From: Stromatinia cepivora
Lineage: Eukaryota; Ascomycota; Leotiomycetes; Helotiales; Sclerotiniaceae
Reading direction: 5' to 3'
Length of the DNA: 64,000 bases
Assembly (NCBI GenBank): GCA_014898415.1
Contig: RCTD01000017.1
Coordinates: 1,177,001 to 1,241,000, forward strand
Positions 47,265-60,962 of the stretch are shown piece by piece. The notes beneath the pieces were generated by a model that saw only the letters and a program-made list of their open reading frames with translations, searched no databases and was not told where the DNA came from. The position numbers and the translations under genes are program-made. The stretch's first letter is position 1, and the number at the start of each line of letters is the position of its first letter.

Positions 47265-47758
47265 CACCCCCCAAATCGAAAGGCGATCTGAAACAAATGG
47301 AAAGATATAGAAAATAACAATTTATATGATTCGTGAATGAATATATAAAACGATTATAAGTAGATGTCAACAAAAAAGTAATATAATATATAAACCTGAA
47401 ATGATTTTGGTATCTTTGAAATAAAGAAGAATTTGATTGTATATAAATCGCAAATTTCTTTTGGTCTTTGGCTTATTATTTGCGATATTTTTCGAAATCA
47501 AGATTTTGAATAATAAAAAGAAAGTTTTCTATCGGGAGAATACAAATGAATGATCGATTCTACAGTGTAACAATTGAGAATACATATAGTTGTTAGATTA
47601 CAATATATTGATCGTAATGATGAAGTAAAATGAATGAATTTTTAAAAGTATATAGATCCCCTTTTTACATTTTCGTTTTTGTTTTAATCAAGCTTTTATT
47701 GATTATTATTATATTTAAGATTTCGGGGTTTAAAAAGGCTAAATAAGCGAATCTCAAT
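47265..47758. other. Interior fragment left of the Gypsy insertion
   Basis: AT-rich fragment between the LTR ending at 47264 and the target duplication TGTAC (47759-47763). It continues, in my reading, at 54178 on the other side of the nested element. No coding relic recognised. Confidence 0.4.
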
Positions 47759-47763
47759 TGTAC

Positions 47764-48083
47764 TGTTACGGGAGCTGCCTCTAAGGTCATGTGGAAGTGG
47801 CTAGAGATCTCTCGAAGTGGTTTAGATTAGACTTCAAATAGGGATTCAATAAGGTTGATAATTAATTGTAATTCTTGTAATTATAATAATAAAATTAATG
47901 ATTGTTTTTGAGTACAAAGCTTTATATTATAATGAAATCTATTTTCTTATATAGACCTTCGTTTTTTATTATCCTATTAATTCTATTGTATCCTATTAAA
48001 TAGGAATAATAGAATCCAATAGAAATCTTTAATCCTATAATTTCTTGATTATATAACTCAATATATTAAATACCATTATAATA
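47764..48083 (-). repeat. 3' LTR of the minus-strand Gypsy element
   Basis: 320 bp, TGTTACGGGAGC to TTATAATA. The outer 60-70 bases keep G and C, while the inner part is strongly AT-shifted compared with the other LTR. Confidence 0.92.
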
Positions 48084-50900
48084 CTATCCCCTTCCTAATT
48101 TTAGCATTTATTTCAAATATTTATAAAATGAATTTCCTTTATTTGATTAATTCTATAATACCTTTTTTTCTATTTGTTATAATATCCATTATTTATTTTT
48201 CAAAATCTATTACTAATCATAAAAATATTTATTTTTGTTTTAAAGATAAAGATATCATTATATTTTACAAATGTAATCGCTATTTGAAAAAGAATTTTGA
48301 ATATCGGGTACTTCTAAATACTGTACACTATAATAAATATATAAAGAGTATAAGCAATAGCCGTTATAATATATATAACCATTTTATAAACAATTGATCT
48401 TATATTAATTCTGAGGAAAAGCGCCTTAAATTCGAGAAGGAGAAGATTACGAATACTATAACTAAAACAACTACTCAATTAGCTCATCTATAAAAACAGA
48501 AATATATTTTGCAGGAAAAGATTGGCAAAATACTTCAATATGATCTTCATATTATTAAAGCTTTTGAAGAATTTAAAATTGAAAAACAACAATTGGAAAA
48601 TGAATATATTGAAAAGAAAAAAGAATTAGTATTTATTTTTATTATTAATCTTAACAACAATTCCTTTATTTTCGATTCTTCTTTTTTGGATTCTTCAATC
48701 TTGATTTCAATAAATTCTTCTTTCTTTTGAGCAAATCCAGATATTGTTAATATAACACCTCCAATTTCTCAAAATAATTGAAATTTGTTTTTGATTTCTA
48801 TAAATTTTCGGTATATAGATAATCTAATCATTTAATTAAATATTTGATTATATCTCTGATATATTTATAATCTAATATTGTTTCGATATTATATATAGTA
48901 TTCGAATTGATTAATTCGATTTCCATTAATAATATATTCGACATTCCTAATAATACTAATTCAAATAAGGATATATAGAATATTAGATAAATATTCATTA
49001 TATCTAATAGTTTTAATTAATAATTGATAGTTCCTATTACTTTATCAATCTTGAATAATCTTAATTTTCTGTAATCGAATTTATTACTTGATCTTTTGAT
49101 TTCAATGTTTCATTATAACAAATAAACTTTATCTTTTTTTTTAAATATAGATTTTATATTATATTTTATATTATAATAAATTATTATTTTAAATAATATA
49201 AATCTTAAATCAAAAACAAACTATTTTTGTAAATCCTTTAATTATTCGACTTATATTATTACTGATTCAATATTAACTTCCTGTAATATCAATATTTGAT
49301 ACACTTTAGAATTAAACCTAAAATTAATATATACTAATATAATCTTTATAATTTCCATTTCCAATATATTATATACAAATTATACTATAGATAATAATTC
49401 TATCCAATTATTTTATCAATAATTTATATAATATCTAAAATATACTTCCATTATCTGATTAATCCTTTCTATCTAACCATTTATTTGTAAATAGAAAACT
49501 ATCAACAACTTTCTTTTAATATTTATTAATATTAATAAAATAATCCAGAATTTCGAAATAAAGAGTTTATCTTTATTCAAAATTATTTCATCTAATATTT
49601 TATATATATTTACTATAACCCTAAAAAATATATATACTAATTATTTAACAATCCATATTTCTTTGAATAATATTATATATATAAATTTTGTCAATCTATC
49701 TATTACATTAAATATTATATTATATTTAATTCCTATAATAGAATCTTTCGAAAATAATAATTTAATTATAAAATCCTATATAATAGATTTCTATAATTGA
49801 AAAGATATATTTGAAATCTGAAATTGATTATATAAAATATATCTAAAGGATTTATTCTATATACAAATATTACAATTTCCAACAATTTCTTCAATTATTA
49901 TTTTTATTTATAAAAAATAATTAATTTCCTATATTCTTACAAATATTCTTATAATCCCTTAATATCTATATACCAATAATCTATATTATTCCATTACAAA
50001 TTCCTTAATCATTCGATTAAGAATATATACTTTTCTATAGAAATATATTGTATCGTTTTCTATCATAAATCCTGATTTTATTATTTTGAATATATATATT
50101 ATTATAATATCGCTTTCATAATATAATTGGATTTTGTTCTTTAAATAATTATCTTTTAATATATAAATAACTACTAATTATAATATATTATAGATCAATA
50201 ATTCATCTTCTTATTTGAATATAACATATAATTCATACAATTTGTTTTCTTGATATTCCAGTTTTCGGCTTAAAGTATCAACTCTAACGTTTTCTGATCC
50301 TTTAATATATGAAATCTTAAAATTATAATTAACCATAATTTTCAATCATCTGATCTATTATCTATTTAATTATTTCATTATAATAAAATAAACCAAATTC
50401 TTATAATCTATATATATCTATATTATATATTTTGATCCTTCCAAATATACTTGTTATTCTTTAAATATATCAATTATTATCAATAATTCTTTATTATATA
50501 TTTCATAATTTAATTCGATTGATAATAATTTTCGAAAATAGAATATAATTAATTGATATTTCTTATTTTAATCTAATTAGCTTAAAACTACCCCTATAAC
50601 GAAATCTGAGGAATCCATTTTTATTATGATTTGCTTTTCTAAATCAAATATTAACAATATTAATTCTCCAACTACTATTTGTTTGAATATTTCGAAAGAT
50701 TTCTATACCTTAACAATCCATTCAAACATTCCTTATTCTTTTCTAATTAAATTAATTAAAGATATTATAATCCCTAAATAACCTTTAATAAATCTTCAAT
50801 AAAAATTAACAAATCCTAAAAAAGATTATATTTCTTTAATTATAATAAACTACTTCCATTCGAACATTATCTTAACCTTATCCTTGCTCATTTTGAACCC

Positions 50901-51410
50901 TTAATTTAATACAATGAATCCTAGAAACTCTATTTCTGTAACATAAAATTCATATTTGTTTAATTTATATAACAAATCAACTTTAACTAAACATTCGAAA
51001 ATATTATTAATATCTTTAATATATTGAACTTCATTGTTCAAATATACTAGAATATCATCTAAATAATATATACAATAAATATCCAAATATTGCAACAATA
51101 TATTATTCATAAGCCTCATAAATATTACTAATACATTAATTAGCCCAAATAGTATAACCTAATATTCATATAACCTATATCTGATCTTAAAAGCGGTTTT
51201 CCATTTTTCGCTTTCTTTTATTCTAATCAAATAATAACCATTGTATAGATCCATCTTAATAAATATCATTGCTTTACCTAATCGATCTCTTAATTCCGTA
51301 ATTAATAAAAATAAATATCGATCCTTTTTGATAAATATATTAAACTTTCTATAATCCACAATTAATCTCTTAATACTATCCTTCTTAAATACTTATATAA
51401 TTGAACTTGC
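50901..51410 (-). pseudogene. Ty3/Gypsy reverse transcriptase relic
   Basis: Two adjacent minus-strand reading frames carry family blocks. MDYRKFNIFIKKDRY and LRDRLGKAMIFIKMDLYNGY with WKTAFKIRY come first, then YYLDDILVYLNN with the catalytic Asp pair intact, and FLGFIV. Between and around them are stops and Trp/Gly losses of RIP type, so no enzyme can be made. The gag region further right shows a retrotransposon Gag fold relic (RYIETINWDKIVIINYYCKR, 53161-53355). Confidence 0.88.
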
Positions 51411-53852
51411 CATTTGGAATATGAATTCTTTGATCCATCCCTTGGCTAAATTATCAGCGATATATTCTTTGAACATCTTTAGCTCATCAATTAACATTAA
51501 ATAAATTAGGATATACACAAACATTTTGCCTTCCTCCAATATTATTTTGTAATCCTATAACTTATATTCTGATAAAATCTTATAATTCTCTAATTCTCTA
51601 AAAACATATTTATATTTTTTGTACTATTCAGATATCATAAACTCCTTTATCTTGATTGCGATTTCATATTATATCATTAGCTTCTACATTTGTAAAAAAA
51701 AGTATACTATTCTTCGCTCTTAATGAAGAACCCTAGACTAGGTATCCTATATCGCCAATATTATTTGCATTCAATTCTCTTTAATATATATTATATTTCA
51801 TAAACACCTTAAATATATCATTATAACCATTCTTACATTAATCAAATATCATTATTTCTTATAACCAATCTATTCTTAGATTATATACCTTTAATCATAA
51901 TATCCCTAAAATAATCTATTGTTAACCCAATAATACAACATCAAACTATATAACCTCCGAATATTGAATTATATTTATTCATACTAATCATATCTCTTAA
52001 AAAACAATCCCATCAAATCCTATTAATTATCCATCAACTAATTATAATTAATAGGATTCCCGTTTCTTTTGAAATAGAATTCCTAAGTACTTTACAGTTT
52101 CTAATATAATAAAATTCCTTATAACCCCTGAATCTATTATAGCTGATTATATTCATCCATTTATCTTGATTCTACAATATATCTATCCTACTTATTTTAT
52201 AACATTCAACTATAATATAATTTGCTCATCCTTATAATCCTGAATGATTTTATTAGCAAATATTATATATTATAATTCTTTTTCTTCTAAATAAACTATA
52301 TTCGTTTTTAATCTAATTTTATCATCAAATAAATCTCTTTATAAGATATATCAATAATTCCTTCAGATTACTTTCATTATTATACCCATAACTAATGATG
52401 ATAATATAATTTAAACTTGAATATAATATTCGTTTCCGATTTATTTGTATAAAAACAAATTCTGGTTTTTATTCTATTTAGATATATATTGATAAAATAT
52501 TTCCTATAATTCTCTTTATTCTAATTATTAGAAATATTCTTCATTGATTCTTTTTATAAATAAAATATTAATAATAATTCTAAATTATAGAATTCAATAT
52601 TAATCGATATACTGAACTTTGTAAGATTCTCCTTTTTCAGCATCTATTACATTAAAATCCTTATTAATAATTTCTTTATTTATATTTTCAAATTTCCAAA
52701 TACAATGATTCTATTAATCAATTTCTCGAATAAATTATAATTCTCCTAATTATAGATCTCAATTTACCTATAAAAGATTCTCTACCTTTTCTTCTTTTTC
52801 TAACTCTTCTTTATAAATTAATAATAATATAGTTAATCCTATAATACTAATTATATACAATTATAATATAAAAATAACATTGAATTAACTTTTGCCAAAT
52901 TTATTCTTAAAATTACCTTTCTTTCCATCTATTTTCTTACTTTAATATTCTATTATCCAATACCCTGCTTTTCTATATTCAAAATATAAATTATTATCTC
53001 ATCTACATTTCTTTTCCTAATCATTATTCCTATTTATATAATATATAATATCTAACTCTATAAAATCTTTATATCTTTATAAATTGTATCATAATCTACC
53101 TTCGTTCTTATAATAATATTTTTGGTTTTGGTTTTCTTAAGATTTATATAATCTTTAGCTTTATTTAAATTTATAAAAACAATCATCTAATTCAATAGAA
53201 TCTTGAATTAGATCGTTCAAATCTACATTTGCAATAGTTCTTTTTAATTCCAATCTAATCTTTGATTTGAGTCTTTTACAATAATAATTTATAATAACAA
53301 TTTTATCCCAATTAATTGTTTCTATATATCTTCGAAATTTTATAACATACTTCAATATTAAACCTATCTACTTGAGATTAAAGATCTTTTTTTCTACTAT
53401 CTCTAACTTATTGGAATTCCCAAAGATTCTATGAATTTCTATCTTAAAATCTTCAAAACTATTGAAGATTACTTGGATAGATTATATATAATCTCTATTA
53501 TTATACTTGAAATAATCATATAAATATAATTAGATTTATTTGATTGTTTTTCCTTTGAAATATAATGCAGTTTATACATTCTTAAATTCTATAATAATAA
53601 ATTTATCCTTATTAAATCTAAAATAGATTTCAAATTGTAAAAGGAAAATATCAAATTCCTATCAACTACTTTGATACTTATTTAATAAAGCAATCTTAAG
53701 TATTTCATTAATAATGATTTCCTTAAATGTATCAATCATTTCGATATCATCGATATCTATTGCTTATACAGATTGACCGATGATGGTATCCCTGAATACT
53801 ATAATAATGGTTGATATTGAATCAATATTTGAAACAGAAATGATACTTAAAG

Positions 53853-54172
53853 TATTACAGAAGCTGTTTTTAGAATTATATAGAAATAATTAGAGATCTT
53901 TTGAAATGGTTTAGACTAAACTTTAAATAGGGATTTAATAAGATTAATAATTGATTACAATTCTTGTAATTATAATAATAAAACTAATGATTATTCTTAA
54001 ACACGAAATTCTATATTATAATGAAATCTATTCCCTTATATAAACCTTCATTCTCTATTGTCCTATTGATCCCATCATATCCCACCAGATAGAAACAATG
54101 AGATCCAGTGGGAATCTCTAATCCCGTGACTTCTTGATCATGTGACTCGGTATATTGGATGCCGTCGTAACA
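53853..54172 (-). repeat. 5' LTR of the minus-strand Gypsy element
   Basis: 320 bp, TATTACAGAAGC to GCCGTCGTAACA. Here the outer 120 bases on the right keep G and C, whereas the inner end is mutated, the mirror image of the other LTR. Confidence 0.92.
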
Positions 54173-54177
54173 TGTAC

Positions 54178-56119
54178 TAGGCAAATAGCGGCTAAGAAGA
54201 AAACTTTGAAAGAATCGAGTATGAAAGAAAATCCCAATATTCCTTTAAAGAATCATTAAGTCGAATAGAAAGAATTAATAAATCTAATGTAAATAATAAA
54301 CCAAGATATCGATCTTTGGGAGTATAATTTAATTAAATTTGTTTCTAGAATGACATACAATCATCTATTTCAGAAATCGCTTCCTCTTATCAAAGGAACT
54401 ATTGTTCATTGTGATCAATTGCTTATTATAAGTTTAAATAATAATTTGAAGGTAGATTTCGTTTTTGAATTCTGTTATATAATTGAAAGATTTTATTAAT
54501 TCTGTATTTGTAATTATTAAAATAAGGATTATTTAATAAAGGAAAGAAAAGAAAAAGAGTTTTTTTATCTAATAATAATAATCCATTCGATTTTTCGATA
54601 TTAGGTTTTTCGGATAATGAATTAGATAAAGAAAAAAAAGAAAAAAGGTTATCGAAAGTTGTTGACTTTCTAATCAAAATAAGAAATAAAGGGAATCGTA
54701 GAGAAAAGAATAATCATTTATATATTTGATATATAAAATCATTGATTATTGGAAGATATAATTTCTATGACAAATATTTTATTGATTCTTCCAAATCGAA
54801 TAATCATTGATATTAGAATTATAATATTCATTTGTATATTCCTTTATCGATTTTTCTTTATTCTTTAATAAATTATTATATCGCTGTTTATTAGCAAAAT
54901 TCGAAAATAAGTTTTTCATTTATCCTTTATCTTTATAATATATTGATCATTGATTATATAATCCAAGTAGGGATACAAAATTGCAATGAAAATGATACTA
55001 AAGATCGAAAAGAAGAGAGAAGTTGTTCTTTTACTTTTATATTATTGTTTCCTCTTTTTTTTGTTATATTACTCATCAAAATCCTCGAAAGATTGAACGG
55101 AAGAAATATATTATGATTTCGGAGAATGATAATGAAAATGAAAAAAAAAGAATGGTAAAGAAAAAGAGAAGAAAAGAATGGATAATATATTCAAAGAAAA
55201 AGAAAAAAAAGAATAATCCTTTGATTTTTATAATACTAATAACATTAATAACTCTAATTGCTTTAATTGTTCTTTGTTTTTTGATTATTACGGATAATCT
55301 AAAGATTCTTTTATTTGAATTTCAAACTATTGAATTTAGAAAAAAGCTTATCCTTCTTCAAGGATAGGAAAATGAAAAATGGAAAAGTAATCAGTCTTAA
55401 TTGTTCTTTGTTTTCCGATAGATATAGAATATATGAATTGGAATATATTATAGAAAAGTATAATAATCTAAGATACTAAATAGGATTCATTTTATTTACA
55501 TCAAAAGAAAGAATTATGAACTCTAGATTATCGTTATTCAAATTCTATGATTATTATTATTCAAGTTTTATAATTTTATTATTTATATTTTGTAGATTGA
55601 AAAAGGATCAGAAATATTCGAACTTTTGTTTTGTAAAGTTTTTAATAAGCCTGTTAACAATTATATTGATGATTGATAGATAGATTATATAAAAATTCCT
55701 TTTTGAATATTCTTAATATAATTATATATTTTGAATATCAATATAATATAATTTCATAATAATCCATTTGTTTTTATTAATCATCAATCTGATCGCTTAT
55801 TGATTATTATAGAAAATCATTATAAATTCTTTTATTATTAAATCAATCTTTTTTAAGAAATATAGGATTATTATAATTTCTTTTAATATATATTCGATTC
55901 CGAGAAGCTCTACTTTGATAATCGAGATGATTATAATATCTTATTTGAATGCTTTTTATACAATTAAATTATCGAAAAGGGATATAATATACTCTTAAAA
56001 TAATCAATGAATATTTGAATTATCTATAAAAGAAATATCTAAGAAAACAAGAAATTGTAGTATTTGATCATTATTATATTGGATCACAAAATATTTTGTA
56101 TTCTATAAATATTATAAAC
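54178..56119. other. AT-rich interior, probably Copia 3' part
   Basis: Continuation of the element interrupted by the Gypsy insertion. ORFs at 54426-54677 (-) and 55023-55367 (+) are Lys/Asn/Ile-rich products of base composition with no motif. The part near 55,700-56,100 should hold the Copia RNase H on the minus strand, but I cannot read convincing motifs there. Confidence 0.4.
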
Positions 56120-56840
56120 AATAATCGATAGCTTTTATATAATAGTTCAATAGATTGATCAAATAATGATTCAATTGCAAAACAGCAAATGATATATTCG
56201 CTTTTATAATGATTACAATATATAATATTGAATTCATTTTCTTTTAATATATTTTTATAATATATATAGGAATTTAACCCTGATTTTTCTGAAATACTAT
56301 TATTAGAAGCGGTATACTTGTTATTCTATTTGTTGCTTTGAATTTCTTAGCAATCTTTTTAATATATATATTATAAATTAATCATAGTTTTTTCTTGAAT
56401 CAATTATAGAATATATATATATCTAAAAACTATTTAATGTTTTTTAGATCTTGTAGCTCATATATAGTTTTGATTCTTTCAATAATCTTTATAGTAATTG
56501 ATTCGTTTTTCTTATAATAAATAATCTAAACGTTATCTATAAAGAAAAGAATTATAATAATATATTCTAAATTAATATATAAATACAATTCCTCTTTATA
56601 TTATATCAATTCTAGTTTCTCGAATATCCGAATGAAATCCCTAAATTATATAATTAAGGAATCTCGTAGATCATACAAAGCTTGATCGATTATAATATTT
56701 TTGTTTGGGATCTTGTATTCATCAGATAAATAGTATACAATTGGAATACCGGAAGGATTGTGTAGAGTATTGATGAAGGTATTGATTATATCGTATTGCT
56801 TTATTTCGAAATCGTATTTAATAACAATTATCATTACGAT
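56120..56840 (-). pseudogene. Ty1/Copia reverse transcriptase relic
   Basis: On the minus strand 56834-56646 reads the Copia RT block DFEIKQYDIINTFINTL and then IIIDQALYDLRDS (family: ..QYDVVNAF.., ..ALYGLR.S). Further left are LFFIDN in the place of the FVDD box, YELQDLKNIK and YIKKIAKKF, and near 56,120-56,160 NHYLIN with KAIDYC. These are spread over several frames with stops. Domain order fits a minus-strand Copia element whose 5' part has been split by the Gypsy insertion at 57438. Confidence 0.82.
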
Positions 56841-57437
56841 TCGGAATAATCGATCTGTTAATGTAATAATGTAAATAATCTTAATAATACTTTTAGCTTA
56901 AAGATCTCCTTGTATTATTAAATATAAGCGATAACAAATAATTAAATTTTGATCATTATATTTATATATAAATATTTATTGAAAGAGGATCGATTTTATA
57001 GATTCCGATTCAGAATCGATTTCATATTAGGTTTTTCTAACCTTAAAATTATTAACCTCAAGATCGCAATCTTGTTTGAATCAATATCCTATTTGATAAT
57101 TTTCTAATTGATGATAAAAACAAAGTAACTTTGGAATTATAAATATATGAATTCAAAGAAATAGTATTGTTTGTAATTTATTGATTATAAACCAAATAGA
57201 AAATAATAATGATTTTGTTTCAATTCCAGCGATAATTATATTATAAATTGTTACAAATTGAAAACACTCCTTTATATCATCTATTCCTTATTAATCAAAT
57301 CAGAATATAGAATAAAAGTTGTTTAAATGAAATAATCCTATTAAATCTATCCTTTGAAATATAACGGTTCCTATATAGAATTCAACATTGAAATCGTTTC
57401 TTTGATAGTATTATTATATATATAATTGCCTTTATAT

Positions 57438-57729
57438 TGTGAGAAAGTTGGGATATCAAGGCCTAACACATAACTAGTTCGTAGTCATATGGTCACATAA
57501 CTCTTCGTAGTTAGATATAAGAGAAAGCTCTGCTCCCCTTTTCTTGAAAGAAATTAATCGTTTTTCCATTAATCTTTTTGTATCTTATTTGTATACAACC
57601 CAAATCATTATTTAAATCTATTAGTTTTACTATTTGAAGTCTCTACAATATAATCTGATCAATTCCAATTCCTATTTCTTTTTGTAGTGTGCTATCGGGA
57701 TATATATATTTCGATCTACCTTTTTCACA
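57438..57729 (+). repeat. 5' LTR of the second Gypsy element
   Basis: Ends are TGTGAGAAAG and CTTTTTCACA, which match as inverted repeats in 9 of 10 bases (one RIP-type change). The outer 150 bases keep normal composition and include an AGATATAAG promoter-like box, while the inner part is AT-shifted. Boundaries rest on the inverted ends, as the partner LTR is not in view. Confidence 0.65.
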
Positions 57730-57733
57730 ATGA

Positions 57734-57755
57734 TAATCTATATAGGGATTCGAAC
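57734..57755 (+). other. Possible tRNA primer-binding site
   Basis: Four bases after the LTR the sequence is TAA, eight bases, then GGGATTCGAAC. The last part is the complement of a tRNA T-arm (GTTCGAATCCC), and TAA is where the CCA-complement TGG would be if changed by RIP. Confidence 0.4.
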
Positions 57756-60158
57756 TATACGGTTTATATTGTACAAATATATCTGTAAAGAAATTATAAT
57801 TGAAAAGGAAGTAGAATTAATAGTTTATAGATAAGAGAATAGGATTAATCCTGAAAGGATAATCCTTTCAAAAATGTAGGATTGCTAAACTCTAAATAAG
57901 AAAGTTTTGATCATCAAAGTTCCCTTATTCGTATTCATTTATTATATCGAAAACGAATCATTTTTCAATAGAACCATTATTCTATTCTCTATTTTGAAAG
58001 AAACATATCGACAAAAATCCTATTCAAAGATATAGTTAATAATATTAAAAGTATATTAAAATTCTAAATACAATAGAGTCTTTATTTATAAACAAATCAT
58101 TTATTTTTGTAAACAAGAAAACTCTAATCCCAAAAATAATTTTGATTAAATATGATCAATTATATTGAAGGATCTTGAATGCTTTATATATCTTTAAAAT
58201 TATTTGAATATTTAAATATATATTGAAATAATAAAAAGGATTAAATATAGTATACTAAATTATCATCCTTAATATCGACAATCAAAAATTTAAGATATAT
58301 TTTAAAAAACTTTTAATTAAAGGATTTGAGATTTATATATTCCTTTAAAAAAAGAAAAACCTTAAAAAGGATTATATATACCTTTCCTTTTTTTTTAGAA
58401 ATTTATCAAAAGAAAATTATAAATATTAAAAATTATCAAGAACCAAATATTGAATTAGATTCTAATAAATCAGATATTTTTCAATCAAATTATAATAATA
58501 TAATAAATAACTTTAATTTATTTACAAGATTGAATCTTTTATAAAATACTTTTTAAAAATCAAAAGATAATATTATTATTTCAATTATTAATTCTTTTGA
58601 ATCTATTAAAGAATTCTTTACTAATAATAACAGAAATTCTATTAAAAAAAAAGAAAAAACAAAAAAAACCAAAAAAGAAAAAGAAATAAATCAATAACAG
58701 TAAAACCTATCAAAAATTCTATTTATTATTTATATTAAGGATTATATATATATATTCTTTATTATATTATATACTAGAAATACTACTATTCTTATTTTCA
58801 ATAGGATTGATATATCTGATTTCTTTATAATTTAGAATACCTTATAAATTGATTACAATATATCCAATAAGGAAATACAAATTCGATTTCCTTGATACTA
58901 CAATTATACTATTACTATCCAAATCAAATTTATACCAAAATACAACTCTATTAGATATAATTGAAAAGAAAAATTGAAATCAATATTACTTCAATACTTT
59001 CATAATTATAATATCCAATAAATAACAAATATCTAAAACTTTCTTGATCAATTTGTTAATAATTAATATAACAAAAATAAAGAAAATTATAATATAAATC
59101 CAATAATAATAAAGAACTATATTACCAAATTCATACTTTCGGTTACTCAATTCATTAATAATCATATAATCATCGAATTCGAAACTAAAAGGATATTCCT
59201 ATAAAATCTATATGCCCAAATAGGAAAAAAGATTATTAAACAATTTAAAATTGATTTCGATGATTCTGTTTTTATAAATTTCAAAAGAATAATAAACAAA
59301 GTTTATAAATGATACTTTTCTAAAGATTCTATCACCCGAATTTATAAAAGACTTAAGTTTTATTAAATTATTATTTCTCAGATTATATATGAATATATGA
59401 AAACCCTATTTATCTCCAATATCAATACAAAGTTTTATTTTCAAGAACAAAAAACAAAGAATATTATAAATGAAATTACTAACCTTTTGAATAAATTCAA
59501 TATAAATTATTTAAAGATGAAAATCAAAGATACAAAGGATTCGAAATTATTCTTCTTATTATTATAATATCAAATTATTCATCAAGAAAGTAATACAAAA
59601 TACAATAATTATCCCATTCAAAATAAACAAAAAGGAATTCTTTTTGATATAAATAAAGTTTATAAAAAGGATTATCTCTATTATTATTACTTTGAAAAAT
59701 CTTCTTATAATAATAATTATATTATAAAACAAAATTATCCTAAAAAAATCGATAATATTAATATTAAATTATATTATTATAACGAATACAGAATCTTCAT
59801 ATTTAATCCTAAAGAATATCCCAATCCTTCTTTAATCTTCAAACAAAAAGATTCCCCAGAAAACCATCAAATTGAAATATATACAAAAACTTATAGATTT
59901 GATTAACAAAAGAAACAATTAAAGAAATCCAATACTAAAGATAACTCGCCGAATCTTGGAATCTCTAATATTAAAATCGTAAAAAATATATTTATAAATA
60001 ATATCAACTATCAAGGAAAAGAAATTATCAATATTAATACAATTACCCAATTTAAAGAAACCTCAAAACCATAAAGTCAACCATCTAAAAAATCTAAATC
60101 GATAAAATAGAACAAAATTGATAAACCCCAAAAATCGTTAAACATTTCTTGAAAAATA

Positions 60159-60962
60159 TTGTTCAGAATAATGAATCAAATTGAAAAGGAAAGACTAAAG
60201 AAAGAATTCTTTAATGAAAATGAAACTATAAATATTAACAAAAACGAAAAAAACAAAGCAGAAAAATCTCAAAAAAGAAAAAACCTTTCTGAATCCGATA
60301 AGAATAGTATAATACAAAAGGATAGAATACCCAACTTTTATATTAAATCCTTAAAAATAAAAAAACAAATATTAATCATTACTTATACTACAAAATCCCC
60401 AATAGAAATCTTGAAACAGATTTGCAAAATCGAAATTCCAATAACAATTAGGACTGCCCTTATATATATACCAGATTTTCTTAAACAAACTCTCAAAAAA
60501 ACATTAATTGTAAATATCAAAAAACGAAAAGAACTTTTCAAAAATTCAGAAATTCCTATCGAAAAAACTATAACAATTTTAGCAATTATTAATTATTTAA
60601 ATACTTTCTTTAATTATCAATCAAAAGAAATATATAATATACTTATTATCATTATAATCTTTACAAATAAGAATATCAAAATTAATGGTATTATTGATTC
60701 AGAATCGATAATCAATATAATAAATCTGGAAGTTGTAAAAGAATTGAAACTTATAATATATAAATATAAAACGATAATGATTATCTTTAATAAAAATACT
60801 ATTATCTTGTATGGATTGATTGAAGATATAGAAATCAATTTTGAAGGAATTAAGAATATTATTGATATCTTTGTTTTGAATAATATTAAAGATCCATTAT
60901 TATTAGAAATGCTATACCTATTTACAAAAAAGATTGATTTTGAATATAAAGGAGATGAATAG
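60159..60962 (+). pseudogene. Gag-protease region relic of the second Gypsy element
   Basis: The longest open frame in the AT-rich island (267 codons), but its composition is Ile/Asn/Lys-rich as RIP produces. Residues 180-205 read INGIIDSESIINIINLEVV, a retropepsin active-site block in which the DSG triad has become DSE. It ends before the reverse transcriptase. This is a fragment, not a host gene. Confidence 0.8.

Larger units (their letters stand above)
47764..54172 (-). mobile_element. Complete Ty3/Gypsy LTR retrotransposon, RIP-inactivated
   Basis: 6409 bp bounded by two 320-bp LTRs (47764-48083 and 53853-54172) that align without gaps, and by the 5-bp target duplication TGTAC (47759-47763 and 54173-54177). 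On the minus strand the order is gag (near 53.8-52.9 kb), reverse transcriptase (51.4-50.9 kb) and then presumably RNase H and integrase. A pyrimidine run (CTATCCCCTTCCT, 48084-48096) is the minus-strand polypurine tract beside the left LTR and confirms orientation. No long ORF survives. LTR differences I compared are all transitions, with both C-to-T and G-to-A, as RIP makes. Confidence 0.92.

Noticed and set aside
50901..51359. A functional reverse transcriptase, because YLDD is intact
   Set aside because: The two reading frames are short fragments separated by stops; flanking domains are destroyed.
60159..60962. A 267-codon open frame in the AT-rich island as a host gene
   Set aside because: It contains a degraded retropepsin block (IIDSES) and lies between Gag and RT relics of a Gypsy element; composition is that of RIP-mutated DNA.
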